From: CAIVAT01 sp037133475
GTDB lineage: Bacteria > Bacteroidota > Bacteroidia > Bacteroidales > FEN-979
Assembly (NCBI GenBank): GCA_037133475.1
Contig: JBAXOB010000009.1
Span: 43,336-107,335 of the forward strand
Direction of reading: 5' to 3'
DNA: 64,000 bases
The translations under genes and the position numbers were made by a program. Position 1 is the stretch's first letter, and each line of letters starts with the position of its first letter. The notes below the pieces were generated by a model that was given only the letters and a program-made list of their open reading frames with translations, was not told the origin of the DNA and searched no databases. Shown in pieces: positions 25,521 to 34,708 of this stretch.

Positions 25521-26468
25521 ATGATGCCCAGATTTACATGCATGTTGATGCTGCTGTTCCTGTTTGAAGTGGCAACAGCACAGGTTGCCGGCAGTGAAAG
25601 TTCCGATGAAATGCGCCGGGAAATAGCTCAATCCCGGCAAGACAGCATCAGAGATGCCCGGAATGACAGGATAGACCAGGATGCCGATAAGTTTGACCGG
25701 ATTTCCCATGGAGCGCTAACCATGGATTACATGAGCAGGGTCGTTTACATGGGAAGGGATTGGGGGATCAAGGGTTCACAGGCATTAATAACGGCAGGTT
25801 ACTACCATAGGACCGGCTTTTACGGGGAGGTCATCGGCTATCATCTCACAGAAGTTCCCAAATCGCAACAGAATGAACCCATAGCCCCTGACTTTGCCCA
25901 ATTCGACTTCTCCCTGGGTTTCAGGAGGCAAATCCTGGAAGGATGGAATGTTGATGCGGCATATTCTTACTGGTTGATCCTCTATGGAACAACTGCCTTC
26001 AGGAAAGAGTTAAAGAACAGCATCGATCTCAACACATCCTACGAAATCCGCAGTTTTATCGTATCGGCTGATGCCTATTTCATGTGGGGAAAGACCAGCA
26101 ATCTAGAAGTAACCGTCGGCCTTGGCAAGGGTTTCAACCTCTACCATATTTTCGGGCACGACAGGCTGATCATCACCCCCACACTCAATATCGGGCTCGG
26201 TTCTACAACGGGCATGGTAAAAAAATACAAACCGGCAACAGATATTTACGCTGACAGTCTCGCGAATCTCGGCCATTTCAGGCTCCTTAACCTGGAGCCT
26301 GCCCTGCCGCTTGAATATCGTATCGGTCCCATTAACCTCAACTTGACTGCAAGCCTGGAGATACCTAAAAATATAGTCGATCCGGCAGAGAGCACCCTGG
26401 GCACGAAGCCATTCATGCTTTACCAGGCAACAATAAAATTTTTCATAGGTAAGGGCACGAAGAAATGA
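25521..26468 (+). CDS. outer-membrane beta-barrel-like protein with signal peptide
   Basis: A 315-aa protein with a signal peptide (hydrophobic stretch LMLLFLFEVATAQ ending near residue 21), then a charged helical linker (SRQDSIRDARNDRIDQDADK) and alternating amphipathic beta strands through to the C-terminus (MLYQATIKFFIG). It overlaps the next gene by 4 nt, so it is translationally coupled to the GH18-CE4-GT2 fusion. By analogy with the pga/ica systems, where an outer-membrane porin accompanies a deacetylase and a synthase, it may export a polysaccharide or sit in the same envelope machine. That analogy is inference; no PgaA-like TPR region is seen. Confidence 0.7.
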   Translation: MMPRFTCMLMLLFLFEVATAQVAGSESSDEMRREIAQSRQDSIRDARNDRIDQDADKFDRISHGALTMDYMSRVVYMGRDWGIKGSQALITAGYYHRTGFYGEVIGYHLTEVPKSQQNEPIAPDFAQFDFSLGFRRQILEGWNVDAAYSYWLILYGTTAFRKELKNSIDLNTSYEIRSFIVSADAYFMWGKTSNLEVTVGLGKGFNLYHIFGHDRLIITPTLNIGLGSTTGMVKKYKPATDIYADSLANLGHFRLLNLEPALPLEYRIGPINLNLTASLEIPKNIVDPAESTLGTKPFMLYQATIKFFIGKGTKK

Positions 26469-29400
26469 CAGCAAAAGGGAAATCTCAGGTTTTCCAGTCG
26501 GCAAAACCTACCAGGTGGATTAGAGTCCGTTGGGTATTCAGAGTGGTTGCCGTGGTTCTCCTCATGGTCATTACAGGAGTGGTTGCATCGCTCTTCATCC
26601 AGGGCAGTGTCCGGATCCCGGATCATGGAGCCCGCAATTTATCAAAACTCAGCATAAAGGAAATTTCCGCTTCATTTTCTCCCCTGGTTCAGCGGGAATT
26701 TGTTAAGGATATTGACGCTGTAAGGCGGAAACCGCACCGTGACCTGTACAGTAAGGAGGTAGCTGATCCCCAGACCCGGGGATTGAAATTGCCTCTCCGG
26801 GCTGCGTTTTATGTAAACTGGGATGTCCAGTCGGGCTGGTCGCTGAAGAAAAACATCTCAAAACTTAACATGGTCCTCCCCGAATGGCTTTTTGTCGCCG
26901 ATACATCCGACAGGATCGCCGTGAACATAGATTCGACAGGGCTTGATATTATGAGGAGACAGAAGGTCGCCATCGTTCCGATGATCTCAAACTACTTCAA
27001 CCAGCAATGGAACGGAGCCAATCTCCACAGGCTGCTCACCTCGGAAAAAAGGAGGCGGGTCTTCATTTCAAGTGTACTGGCAATGCTTGAGCGATATCAT
27101 TTTCAGGGCGTGAATATCGACTTCGAAGAGATGACAGAAACCACCGATGAATACCTTATTCTATTCATGAAAGAGTTATCGGGTTCCCTGCACAGGAAAG
27201 GTTTCATCGTCACCCAGGACATCTCTCCCTTCAATGAGGACTACAACATCCCGGAGCTGGCAAAGTACAACGACTACCTGTTTCTGATGGGATACGATCA
27301 GCATAATGCAAACTCGTTGCCCGGCCCGGTTGGCACCATCAAATGGGTTGAGGCAGCGTTGGACGATATTTGCGGGAAAACAGAATCCGAAAAGGTGATC
27401 CTCTGCATCCCGGCATACGGTTATGACTGGCCAGTGGGTTACCACGGGGAGGACATAACCTACCAGGAGGCTGTCACCAGGGCCGCAGAGCAGGGAGGAA
27501 AGATTACCTATGATAACAATAACTATAACCTGACCTACAATTACACCGATGATGGCCAGGTGAAACATGTAGTCTGGTTTGCCGATGCATGCACCGATTT
27601 CAACGTCATCAGGGCCTCGGAGGATTTCGGAACGGCCGGAGTAGCGCTATGGAGACTGGGTTCGGAGGACAGCAGGGTCTGGGATTTCTTTGATCGCCCT
27701 CTTAACCTCGACTCGCTCAGGAAGACCCCCTTCCACCCCTCCGGCCTGGAGCATGTGGCTGCGACCTACAATGTGGACTATATCGGGGCAGGAGAGGTTC
27801 TCGACATCAAGAGCTCTCCCAGCGATGGGTTGATCAAGATAGAAATGGACACTGCCGAACAGCTGGTGGCCGAGCAGCAGTATATTACCCTTCCTACCTC
27901 CTATGTGATCCAGAAGACCGGGGAGACCGCCAAACAGATCGCCATCACCTTCGACGACGGCCCCGATCCCGGGTATACCCCGGAAATCCTGGATATTCTG
28001 AAAGAGTTCAACATCAAAGCAACCTTCTTTGTTACCGGGATAAACTGCGAACAGAATGTCATGCTTCTCAGGAGAACCTATGAGGAGGGACACGAAATCG
28101 GGAACCATACCTTTACACATCCAAACCTGGAGCTGAGCAGCGATGAGAGAATGAAGCTGGAACTCCGGTCAACCAACCTGATGATCAGCAGCATAACGGG
28201 TCACGGAACCATCTATTTCAGACCTCCCTTCAACACAGATGCCGAACCCCGGAACTTTGACCAGATCCACCCGATCAAAGTTGCAAAGGATGAGGGATTT
28301 ATAACGGTAGGTTCATCCATCGACCCCAGGGACTGGGAGAAAGGAATATCCGCTGATACAATTTACAGGCGGGCAGTGGAACAGCAGAACCTTGGCAACA
28401 TACTGCTTTTGCACGATGCAGGCGGGGACCGCACGGAAACTGTCAAGGCATTGCCTAGGATTATTCAGTATTACCGGCGGCAGGGATACCGTTTTGTGAC
28501 TGTTTCACAGCTTATCGGTCTTGCGCGGGGCAAAGTGATGCCCTCATCCGGGGAACGTTATCTGAGTGTTTTCGACGATGTTTTCATTTTCGGCGGTTAC
28601 TATGTTCAATTGTTTCTCTACGGTCTTTTTTTCGCTGCCCTTATCCTGACCATGGGAAAAACCATCATAAACGGGATATTGGCGATTTACAGTTTCATCC
28701 TGCAAAAAAGGAATTACAACCCTGCGATCATCAATGCCGGGATGGTTACCATCATCGTGCCTGCCTACAATGAGGAGAAAAACATCCTGAAAACCATCAA
28801 TAATCTGCTGGGATCGGATTATCCCGATCTCGAAATTATTGTTTCCGATGACGGTTCGGTGGATGGTACTCCGGAATTGGTAAGACGTAATTTTTCCGAT
28901 GAGGCAAAAGTCAGGCTGCTCACCAGGCCCAACGGAGGCAAGGCCTCTGCCCTGCAGGCCGGCATAGCGCTTTCTTCAGGTGAAATCCTGGTATGCATAG
29001 ATGCCGACACCCTGCTCGACCCCGCCGCCATAACAAGGCTCGTGCGGTATTTCGCCGATCCCAGGGTGGCAGCCGTTGCCGGGAACGTTAAGGTGGGCAA
29101 TGTCCATAACATGCTTACCTCCTGGCAGTCGATAGAATACACGACGAGCCAGAACTTCGACCGGAGGGCATTCGAGATACTCAATGCGATCATGGTAGTG
29201 CCCGGAGCCATCGGAGCCTTCAGAAAGGATGCCGTGAACCGGGCCGGAGGCTTTACCACCGACACGCTGGCCGAGGATTGCGATCTGACACTGCGGCTTA
29301 TCCGGGGCGGAAACAGCGTAAAGAACTGCAGTACTGCCCTGGCATACACGGAAGCGCCCGAAACGCTTAAGATGTTCCTGAGGCAGCGTTTTCGCTGGAC

Positions 29401-29824
29401 TTTTGGAATCATGCAAAGTTTCTGGAAACACCGTGACCTGCTCTTCAGCCGGAAACAGCCCAACCTGGGCTGGGTGATCCTTCCCAATATCCTGATTTTC
29501 CAGATGCTTCTTCCTCTCTTCGCCCCCATCGTGGATGTAATGCTGTTGTTTTCCCTGTTTGTTACCCATTCGGGAACCCTGCTAGTTTCATACCTGATCT
29601 ACCTGCAGTTTGACGCTGCCGTTGCCTGGATTGCACATTATTTCGACAAAGAGAAATTCGGCATCGTAAAGTTGCTTTCCCTGGCAGTTCAGCGCCTGGT
29701 GTACCGGTGGCTTATGTGGTATGTGCTTGTAAAGGCTTATGTCAGGGCCGTCAAGGGAGAACTGACCCAATGGGGGGTTTTGAAAAGGACCGGGAATGTG
29801 AGGTTCAGTGAGCAAAACAGCTGA
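26465..29824 (+). CDS. trifunctional GH18-like / NodB deacetylase (CE4) / GT2 synthase fusion
   Basis: An 1119-aa membrane protein. An N-terminal TM (about residues 23-42) is followed by a GH18-type glycosidase-like domain with VNIDFEE around Asp219 and Glu221. A NodB/CE4 domain has TFDDGPD (Asp497, Asp498) and HTFTH (His548, His552). Next come a TM segment (about 708-730) and a GT2 synthase with IIVPAYNEE (about 763), SDDGS, DADT and QRFRW (about 974-978), and finally C-terminal TMs. The first two acidic positions of the GH18 DxxDxDxE motif read Gln and Asn, so hydrolysis may be altered. The likely product is a partly de-N-acetylated beta-linked N-acetylhexosamine polymer (PNAG/chitin-like), synthesised and modified by one polypeptide. 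Confidence 0.88.
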   Translation: MTAKGKSQVFQSAKPTRWIRVRWVFRVVAVVLLMVITGVVASLFIQGSVRIPDHGARNLSKLSIKEISASFSPLVQREFVKDIDAVRRKPHRDLYSKEVADPQTRGLKLPLRAAFYVNWDVQSGWSLKKNISKLNMVLPEWLFVADTSDRIAVNIDSTGLDIMRRQKVAIVPMISNYFNQQWNGANLHRLLTSEKRRRVFISSVLAMLERYHFQGVNIDFEEMTETTDEYLILFMKELSGSLHRKGFIVTQDISPFNEDYNIPELAKYNDYLFLMGYDQHNANSLPGPVGTIKWVEAALDDICGKTESEKVILCIPAYGYDWPVGYHGEDITYQEAVTRAAEQGGKITYDNNNYNLTYNYTDDGQVKHVVWFADACTDFNVIRASEDFGTAGVALWRLGSEDSRVWDFFDRPLNLDSLRKTPFHPSGLEHVAATYNVDYIGAGEVLDIKSSPSDGLIKIEMDTAEQLVAEQQYITLPTSYVIQKTGETAKQIAITFDDGPDPGYTPEILDILKEFNIKATFFVTGINCEQNVMLLRRTYEEGHEIGNHTFTHPNLELSSDERMKLELRSTNLMISSITGHGTIYFRPPFNTDAEPRNFDQIHPIKVAKDEGFITVGSSIDPRDWEKGISADTIYRRAVEQQNLGNILLLHDAGGDRTETVKALPRIIQYYRRQGYRFVTVSQLIGLARGKVMPSSGERYLSVFDDVFIFGGYYVQLFLYGLFFAALILTMGKTIINGILAIYSFILQKRNYNPAIINAGMVTIIVPAYNEEKNILKTINNLLGSDYPDLEIIVSDDGSVDGTPELVRRNFSDEAKVRLLTRPNGGKASALQAGIALSSGEILVCIDADTLLDPAAITRLVRYFADPRVAAVAGNVKVGNVHNMLTSWQSIEYTTSQNFDRRAFEILNAIMVVPGAIGAFRKDAVNRAGGFTTDTLAEDCDLTLRLIRGGNSVKNCSTALAYTEAPETLKMFLRQRFRWTFGIMQSFWKHRDLLFSRKQPNLGWVILPNILIFQMLLPLFAPIVDVMLLFSLFVTHSGTLLVSYLIYLQFDAAVAWIAHYFDKEKFGIVKLLSLAVQRLVYRWLMWYVLVKAYVRAVKGELTQWGVLKRTGNVRFSEQNS

Positions 29825-29873
29825 CAGGCATGAACAATGAATGTTAAACAATCAATCTTTAAACTTCAGGTTT

Positions 29874-31238
29874 ATGAATAAGTTGATCCTATTTATCCTC
29901 TGGCAAATCCCGTTTACCTGCTTTCCTCAGACGGGGCCTTCCTATGCTGTTGAAGGTGGAACATGGAACTATATCGGGCAGAATACCTTCCCGGCCGGAA
30001 AGGCGGCCTATACCTCTATTGCCTTCAGCAAGTCGGGGCAGCCATACCTTGCCTTCAGCGATTCCCTTGCCGGCTGGAAGGCCACTGTAATGAAATTCGA
30101 CGGAACAAACTGGGTACAGGTAGGTCAGAAAGGGTTTACAACAGCCGGGGCGGGATACCTGAATATCAGGCTCGACCCGGCCGATCAACCCTGCGTAACC
30201 TATATTGATTACGGCCATGCGAACGGGATGAGCGCCATGAAGTTTAACGGAACCGACTGGGTTTACCTGGGGTCGCCAGGTTTCTCGGCTGCTGATGCCG
30301 ATTATCCCAGCATGGCATTCAGCCCGGCCGGGGAGTTGTACGTCTCCTATACCGATTACGGTAATGATGGCGCTGTGACCACGATGAAATTCGACGGGAA
30401 TTCCTGGAGCCCCATTGGAAGTCCCGGGTTTTCGCTTGGTCTTGCCGAATTTGTGAGCCTCGCCTTTTCCCCTTCGGGACAGCCTTTCGTAGCCTTCAGC
30501 GATTCGGTGAGCAGCTGGAAGGCAACCGTCATGACCTGGGATGGGACCGACTGGGTCGAGGTTGGCACCCCGGGCTTCTCTGCAGGGAAGGCGGATTACA
30601 CCAGCCTGGCAGTCAATTCAACCGGTCAGCCTTTCGTTGTTTTTGAGGATTATGCGAACCTGGGCAGGGCATCTGTAATGTACTTCAATGGCTCACAATG
30701 GAGCTACGCAGGGAGCCCGGGTTTTTCGGCCGACACCATCAACAACTGCAGTATTGTGTTCAGTAACGGAGGGCTGGCTACCGTGGGATATGAGGATTAT
30801 GGTCATGAAGGTGCCGCAACCGTGAGGCTCTTTGATGGGAATTCCTGGACGGTTGTCGGTACCGAAGGTTTCAGCACTCCCTGGGCGGAAGACCTTCAAA
30901 TGGGGGTTACCCCTTCCGGCAAAATTTATGTAACCTGGGATGATGCGGGAGTCCATGTCATGAACTATTCCTGGAACCTTGGCACCGGCTCAGTTTCCGA
31001 AAGTGAATTTATGGTTTTCCCAAACCCGTTTCATTCACGCGTGATCATAAACAGGGGGAGCCTCCCGCCGGGCAGTTGCCAGGTTTTACTTTGTGATTCC
31101 ACCGGCCGATCGTTGAAATCAATGAATACAAGTGAACAGGAATTCACCCTTGACTGCTCTGACCTTGCCGCAGGCATATACATTCTTGAGCTAAAAGTCA
31201 GTGAATCGGGTGCAAAAAAACTGCTGATAAAACGCTGA
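29874..31238 (+). CDS. secreted beta-propeller protein with T9SS sorting domain
   Basis: ATG at 29874 is preferred over 29841 because it places a signal peptide (MNKLILFILWQIPFTCF) at the N-terminus. The body has about seven blades of 48-50 residues, each with a pattern like GSPGFSAADADYPSMAFSP and MKFDGNSW, forming a seven-bladed propeller. The last 85 residues start with VFPNPFHSRVIINRG and end in LLIKR, a typical type IX secretion C-terminal domain (PNP motif, LAAGIYILEL). It should be exported across both membranes and anchored or released outside. The ligand is unknown. It lies 49 nt after the fusion gene. Confidence 0.85.
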   Translation: MNKLILFILWQIPFTCFPQTGPSYAVEGGTWNYIGQNTFPAGKAAYTSIAFSKSGQPYLAFSDSLAGWKATVMKFDGTNWVQVGQKGFTTAGAGYLNIRLDPADQPCVTYIDYGHANGMSAMKFNGTDWVYLGSPGFSAADADYPSMAFSPAGELYVSYTDYGNDGAVTTMKFDGNSWSPIGSPGFSLGLAEFVSLAFSPSGQPFVAFSDSVSSWKATVMTWDGTDWVEVGTPGFSAGKADYTSLAVNSTGQPFVVFEDYANLGRASVMYFNGSQWSYAGSPGFSADTINNCSIVFSNGGLATVGYEDYGHEGAATVRLFDGNSWTVVGTEGFSTPWAEDLQMGVTPSGKIYVTWDDAGVHVMNYSWNLGTGSVSESEFMVFPNPFHSRVIINRGSLPPGSCQVLLCDSTGRSLKSMNTSEQEFTLDCSDLAAGIYILELKVSESGAKKLLIKR

Positions 31239-31412
31239 TCCGACCTAAGCCCTGGTCTGCAGCAGCTTATCTTTTTTGCTATTTTATTTTTTTGGCTGGA
31301 ATGCCTTATGTTTTGCTAGAAAAGCACAGCCCTCTTTTCGCGGGTCAGGGGAGGGGGACCGCTTGGTTGATACCAGCAATGTTACCGGCGCGGCAGAATA
31401 GGTGGTGTGTTT

Positions 31413-32666
31413 TTATTTTTGTTTGATATCGTAAGCCATCAACGCATTATTGTGCCTTAGATACAAGATGCCGTTATGGATGACCGGGTGAGCCCAGAAG
31501 GGGCCGGCAGCACCCTGTTTTACCTGGTAACTGCTTACCAGGTCGAATTTTTCGGGATTGGCCTTAAGGAGTCCCACATTTCCATTCTTTTCATCATATA
31601 TATAGAGCATTCCTTCGGCTGAGATGATGGAACCTTTGCAATTCCAGTGTTCCTCCCACATCTTTTTCCCTGTTTTCCATTCGATGCAGCACCAGTTCCC
31701 GTTACTGTTGTTCAGCCAGTTTGACCCGTAAATAAATCCGTTTAGCAATACAACTCCCCCGTGATGAACATCGAGAACACTGTCGGTCCAGGCGACGGAG
31801 GCGCCTTTCCCGTCAACGGCGATTTTTATCATCATCCCCCCGGTATTGTAGCCGCCTGTAACATAGACCATGCTGTCGTGATACAGGGGGGTTACGCATT
31901 TGATAAGGTCCCATTTGGCGTTGTAGGATGCAGGGCGGATGTGCGCCACAGTCCAGAGAATCTCGCCATTCGCGGCATCAACCGCAAAGACATGCCCCAG
32001 CGATACATTGATGATATTTTTTTTACCGGCAAAATCGATGAGGATGGGCGAAACATAGGCTGGCTTGTCGTTGAGGCTTGCCGATTTCCACAGAAGGTTT
32101 CCTGTTGTTTTATCCAGGGCGATGGTCATGGTTTCGGGTCCGCCGGGTGAGAAATAAAGTTTATTCCCATCGAGCAGGAGCGACTCGGCAATTCCCCATT
32201 TGCCATAGGTTCCCTTGTTAAGTTCGCTGGCTTTATATGACCAGATTATTTTTCCAGTCACCCCATCGATGCAGGCCACATCTCCCAATCCGCTCGAAGT
32301 ATAAACGTAATTGCCCTCAACCGTAGGGGTAGCCCTGCTTTCGGGAAACGATTCATTCCAGGCCCTTCCGATGACGGTATGCCACATCAGCTTTCCGCTC
32401 ATGTCCAGCGCATAGAGCACATCCACCGAATCGACGGTACCCGTGGTATATATGGTGTTATTGCCGAACGACACCGAAGCATAACCTTTACTGAGTTCAA
32501 GATTACACCACAGGAGGGCAGGTCCGTCGGCAGGCCATGATGTTAAAAGCCCTGTTTCCGGCGAAACACCGGTACGGTTGGCTTCACGCCATTCGCTGAT
32601 TTTCTGTGCCTGGATGAAGAGAGGGAGACATACAAGGAGGAGGAGGGAGATGATCAGGTTTTTCAT
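31413..32666 (-). CDS. exported PQQ-like beta-propeller repeat protein
   Basis: A 417-aa protein with a signal peptide (MKNLIISLLLLVCLPLFIQAQ). Repeated blades carry the AxDxxTGxxxW pattern of PQQ/BamB-type propellers: ALDMSGKLMWH, CIDGVTGKIIWS, ALDKTTGNLLWK and AVDAANGEILWT. There is no dehydrogenase active-site signature and no T9SS tail, so it is probably periplasmic. It is monocistronic on the minus strand and divergent from the GT2 gene at 33079. A quinoprotein enzyme is not supported. Confidence 0.82.
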   Translation of the reverse strand: MKNLIISLLLLVCLPLFIQAQKISEWREANRTGVSPETGLLTSWPADGPALLWCNLELSKGYASVSFGNNTIYTTGTVDSVDVLYALDMSGKLMWHTVIGRAWNESFPESRATPTVEGNYVYTSSGLGDVACIDGVTGKIIWSYKASELNKGTYGKWGIAESLLLDGNKLYFSPGGPETMTIALDKTTGNLLWKSASLNDKPAYVSPILIDFAGKKNIINVSLGHVFAVDAANGEILWTVAHIRPASYNAKWDLIKCVTPLYHDSMVYVTGGYNTGGMMIKIAVDGKGASVAWTDSVLDVHHGGVVLLNGFIYGSNWLNNSNGNWCCIEWKTGKKMWEEHWNCKGSIISAEGMLYIYDEKNGNVGLLKANPEKFDLVSSYQVKQGAAGPFWAHPVIHNGILYLRHNNALMAYDIKQK

Positions 32667-33078
32667 ATCGCTGGTTTTGCCGAAAGTCAGGCAAAAATAG
32701 GGAGATTTACCGAAATCATAGCATGAGTCACCTATCCCTCATCAAGGCATGCGTAAAAAGACAATGGTAAATAAATGCAACGGTAATATCACAGTTACCG
32801 GGTCCCTATTTGCTCTTTCCACCTGCCCAGCATAAAGCAAGGTTTGTCACCAGGAAGTTTGATTCGAGGTCATCCTATCCCATACTGCCTGTAATACGAC
32901 AGTAATAAGATTTGGCACCAAATCCTGTTTCACCTAAGATTTGTCTCTCAATTTATCCTATTTTTGCAAGTGTGTAACCGCATTATAACAGATAACAGCC
33001 CGATTGCAGCCTTAAAGGACAATCCTTCAGCATGCAGGCTGCATTTATCTCGCCATTGATAAAAAGGAAAACCTTTTC
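32667..33078. other. 412-bp divergent intergenic region
   Basis: It separates the PQQ-like gene (minus) from the GT2/deacetylase pair (plus). The only signal I can support is a TAnnTTTG-type -7 element at 32959-32966 for the plus-strand operon. No small gene is evident. Confidence 0.5.
32940..32966 (+). promoter_or_regulatory. Bacteroidota-type promoter candidate for the GT2 operon
   Basis: TTTG at 32940-32943 and TATTTTTG at 32959-32966 match the Bacteroidota -33/-7 consensus (TTTG / TAnnTTTG). The 15-nt spacer is shorter than usual. It would give a leader of roughly 105 nt before the ATG at 33079. Confidence 0.38.
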
Positions 33079-33834
33079 ATGCCCGGATTGACCATAACCA
33101 TCATAACCCACGAGGAAGAAAGGAACATTGGTAAATGTCTTGAAGCCATTCAGGGTCTTGCTGATGAAATCCTGGTGGTAGATTCTTTTTCAAAAGATAA
33201 AACCGTTGACATATGTAACTCTTACGGATGTTCTGTGATTCAAAGGGAGTTCAAAGGTTTTGCAGATCAGAAACAGTTTGCCGTCAACGAGGCAAAAAAT
33301 GACTGGATCCTGTCGGTGGATGCCGATGAAGTGATCACAAAAGAGTTGAAAAACGAAATAGCCGGATTGCTGCAACGGGAAAATATGCCATATCAAGGAT
33401 ATAACATCCGCATTTCCCTTTGTTATTTAGGAAGGGTTTTAAAACATTCAGGAGTAGGATCGGACCATAAATTAAGGTTTTTTAACAGGAAACACGGCAA
33501 ATTTGAATCTACAGAGGTACACGAGTTAATTACGTTAAAGGGTTCGGTAGGCAGGTTAAAGGGCAGGTTAATCCATTATTCATATCATGATCTCAATCAT
33601 CATATGGATAAACTGAACCTGTATACAACGGTGGCTGCAGCGCAGAATTACAATAAAGGCAGGAAGTTCAGCAAACTGTGGTGCATGTTCAAATTTCCGA
33701 TCACTTTTTTGCTCTATTATTTCTTCAAAGGAGGTTTCCGGGATGGTTATCCCGGTTTTGTGTGGTCGTTCTTTGCCTCAGTTTACACTACAGTCAAAAT
33801 TGCCAAAACCATTGAATTAACAGGGAAATCATGA
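33079..33834 (+). CDS. family 2 glycosyltransferase (WaaE/KdtX-like)
   Basis: A 251-aa GT-A enzyme. The N-terminal TIITHEEERNIGKCL nucleotide-binding segment and the SVDADEVI metal-binding DxD (Asp81, Asp83) are intact. A C-terminal hydrophobic stretch (FPITFLLYYFFKGGF) suggests membrane association. The size and pattern resemble the LPS inner-core glucosyltransferase WaaE/KdtX group in Bacteroidota, so a lipid-linked envelope glycan is the likely acceptor. The stop overlaps the next start by 4 nt. Confidence 0.85.
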   Translation: MPGLTITIITHEEERNIGKCLEAIQGLADEILVVDSFSKDKTVDICNSYGCSVIQREFKGFADQKQFAVNEAKNDWILSVDADEVITKELKNEIAGLLQRENMPYQGYNIRISLCYLGRVLKHSGVGSDHKLRFFNRKHGKFESTEVHELITLKGSVGRLKGRLIHYSYHDLNHHMDKLNLYTTVAAAQNYNKGRKFSKLWCMFKFPITFLLYYFFKGGFRDGYPGFVWSFFASVYTTVKIAKTIELTGKS

Positions 33835-34643
33835 TTATTCTCCTCATCACCGGGACGCTGGTCACCTTAATCCTGGCATGGCTGATGTTGTCGTACAGTT
33901 TCCTGATTCCGCCCCCAAAGGGACTTCCGATCCTGATGTATCATAAAATTTCCGAAAACCAGGCTGACGGATTGACGCTGACTGCTGAACAACTGGACCG
34001 GCAATTTCGGCACATCAGGGAAAAGGGTTATCATACAATTTATTTCGAAGAGTTGTCCTCCATCATGCAGGCAGGCCTTTGCCTGCCGGAAAGATCACTG
34101 ATCATTACATTTGACGACGCCTATGAGAGTTTTTCCTCCTATGTCTTGCCATTGCTGGAAAAATACAATTTCAAAGCGACTGTTTTCGTACCCGTTGGGT
34201 ATATGGGAAAAACCAATGTCTGGGATCAGGGGAACGACCGGATCATGACTCCTGAAGAGCTAAAGAAGCTTGCCGGCAGAGAACATGTTGAAATCGGACT
34301 GCATTCGTTTCTTCACAGGAATTACGGGACACTTCAAATTGAAGAGATGAAAGAGGACCTGGCGAATTGTATTAACCTCTTAAATGCCAATGACCTGCCA
34401 TTTGTCCGTGTTTTGGCATATCCCTATGGCGGCTATCCCAAAAAAGACAAAATCCGCCTCGGGGAGATGAAAAATCTGTTCCGTGAGGTCAACCTGGATT
34501 TTGCATTGCGGATAGGTAACCGGATCAACCCATTCCCGTTTAAGGATCCCTATATTCTAAAACGGATCGACATAAAGGGAACGGATAATTTCCTCACCTT
34601 TAAAATCAAATTGAAAAAAGGACGTAAAAAATTATTTTCCTGA
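33831..34643 (+). CDS. membrane-anchored polysaccharide deacetylase (NodB/CE4)
   Basis: A 270-aa protein. An N-terminal TM (residues 2-24) is followed by the CE4 fold: LPILMYHKIS, ITFDDAYESF (Asp95, Asp96) and HSFLH (His158, His162), the metal triad of CE4 enzymes. It is predicted to remove N-acetyl groups from a glycan on the periplasmic face. It is coupled by a 4-nt overlap to the GT2 gene, so the pair probably builds and trims the same sugar. Confidence 0.86.
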   Translation: MIILLITGTLVTLILAWLMLSYSFLIPPPKGLPILMYHKISENQADGLTLTAEQLDRQFRHIREKGYHTIYFEELSSIMQAGLCLPERSLIITFDDAYESFSSYVLPLLEKYNFKATVFVPVGYMGKTNVWDQGNDRIMTPEELKKLAGREHVEIGLHSFLHRNYGTLQIEEMKEDLANCINLLNANDLPFVRVLAYPYGGYPKKDKIRLGEMKNLFREVNLDFALRIGNRINPFPFKDPYILKRIDIKGTDNFLTFKIKLKKGRKKLFS

Positions 34644-34657
34644 GGTTCCCTGAAGTG

Positions 34658-34688
34658 GATCCTGAACGGTAATCTTATTATCAGGATC
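34658..34688. terminator. inverted repeat between convergent genes, possible bidirectional terminator
   Basis: GATCCTGA (34658-34665) and TCAGGATC (34681-34688) form a perfect 8-bp stem with a 15-nt loop in the 65-bp gap between the deacetylase and MscS genes. There is no U-run directly after it, so termination strength is uncertain. Confidence 0.4.
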
Positions 34689-34708
34689 TGTACCCTGCTA
34701 ATCTCCTT

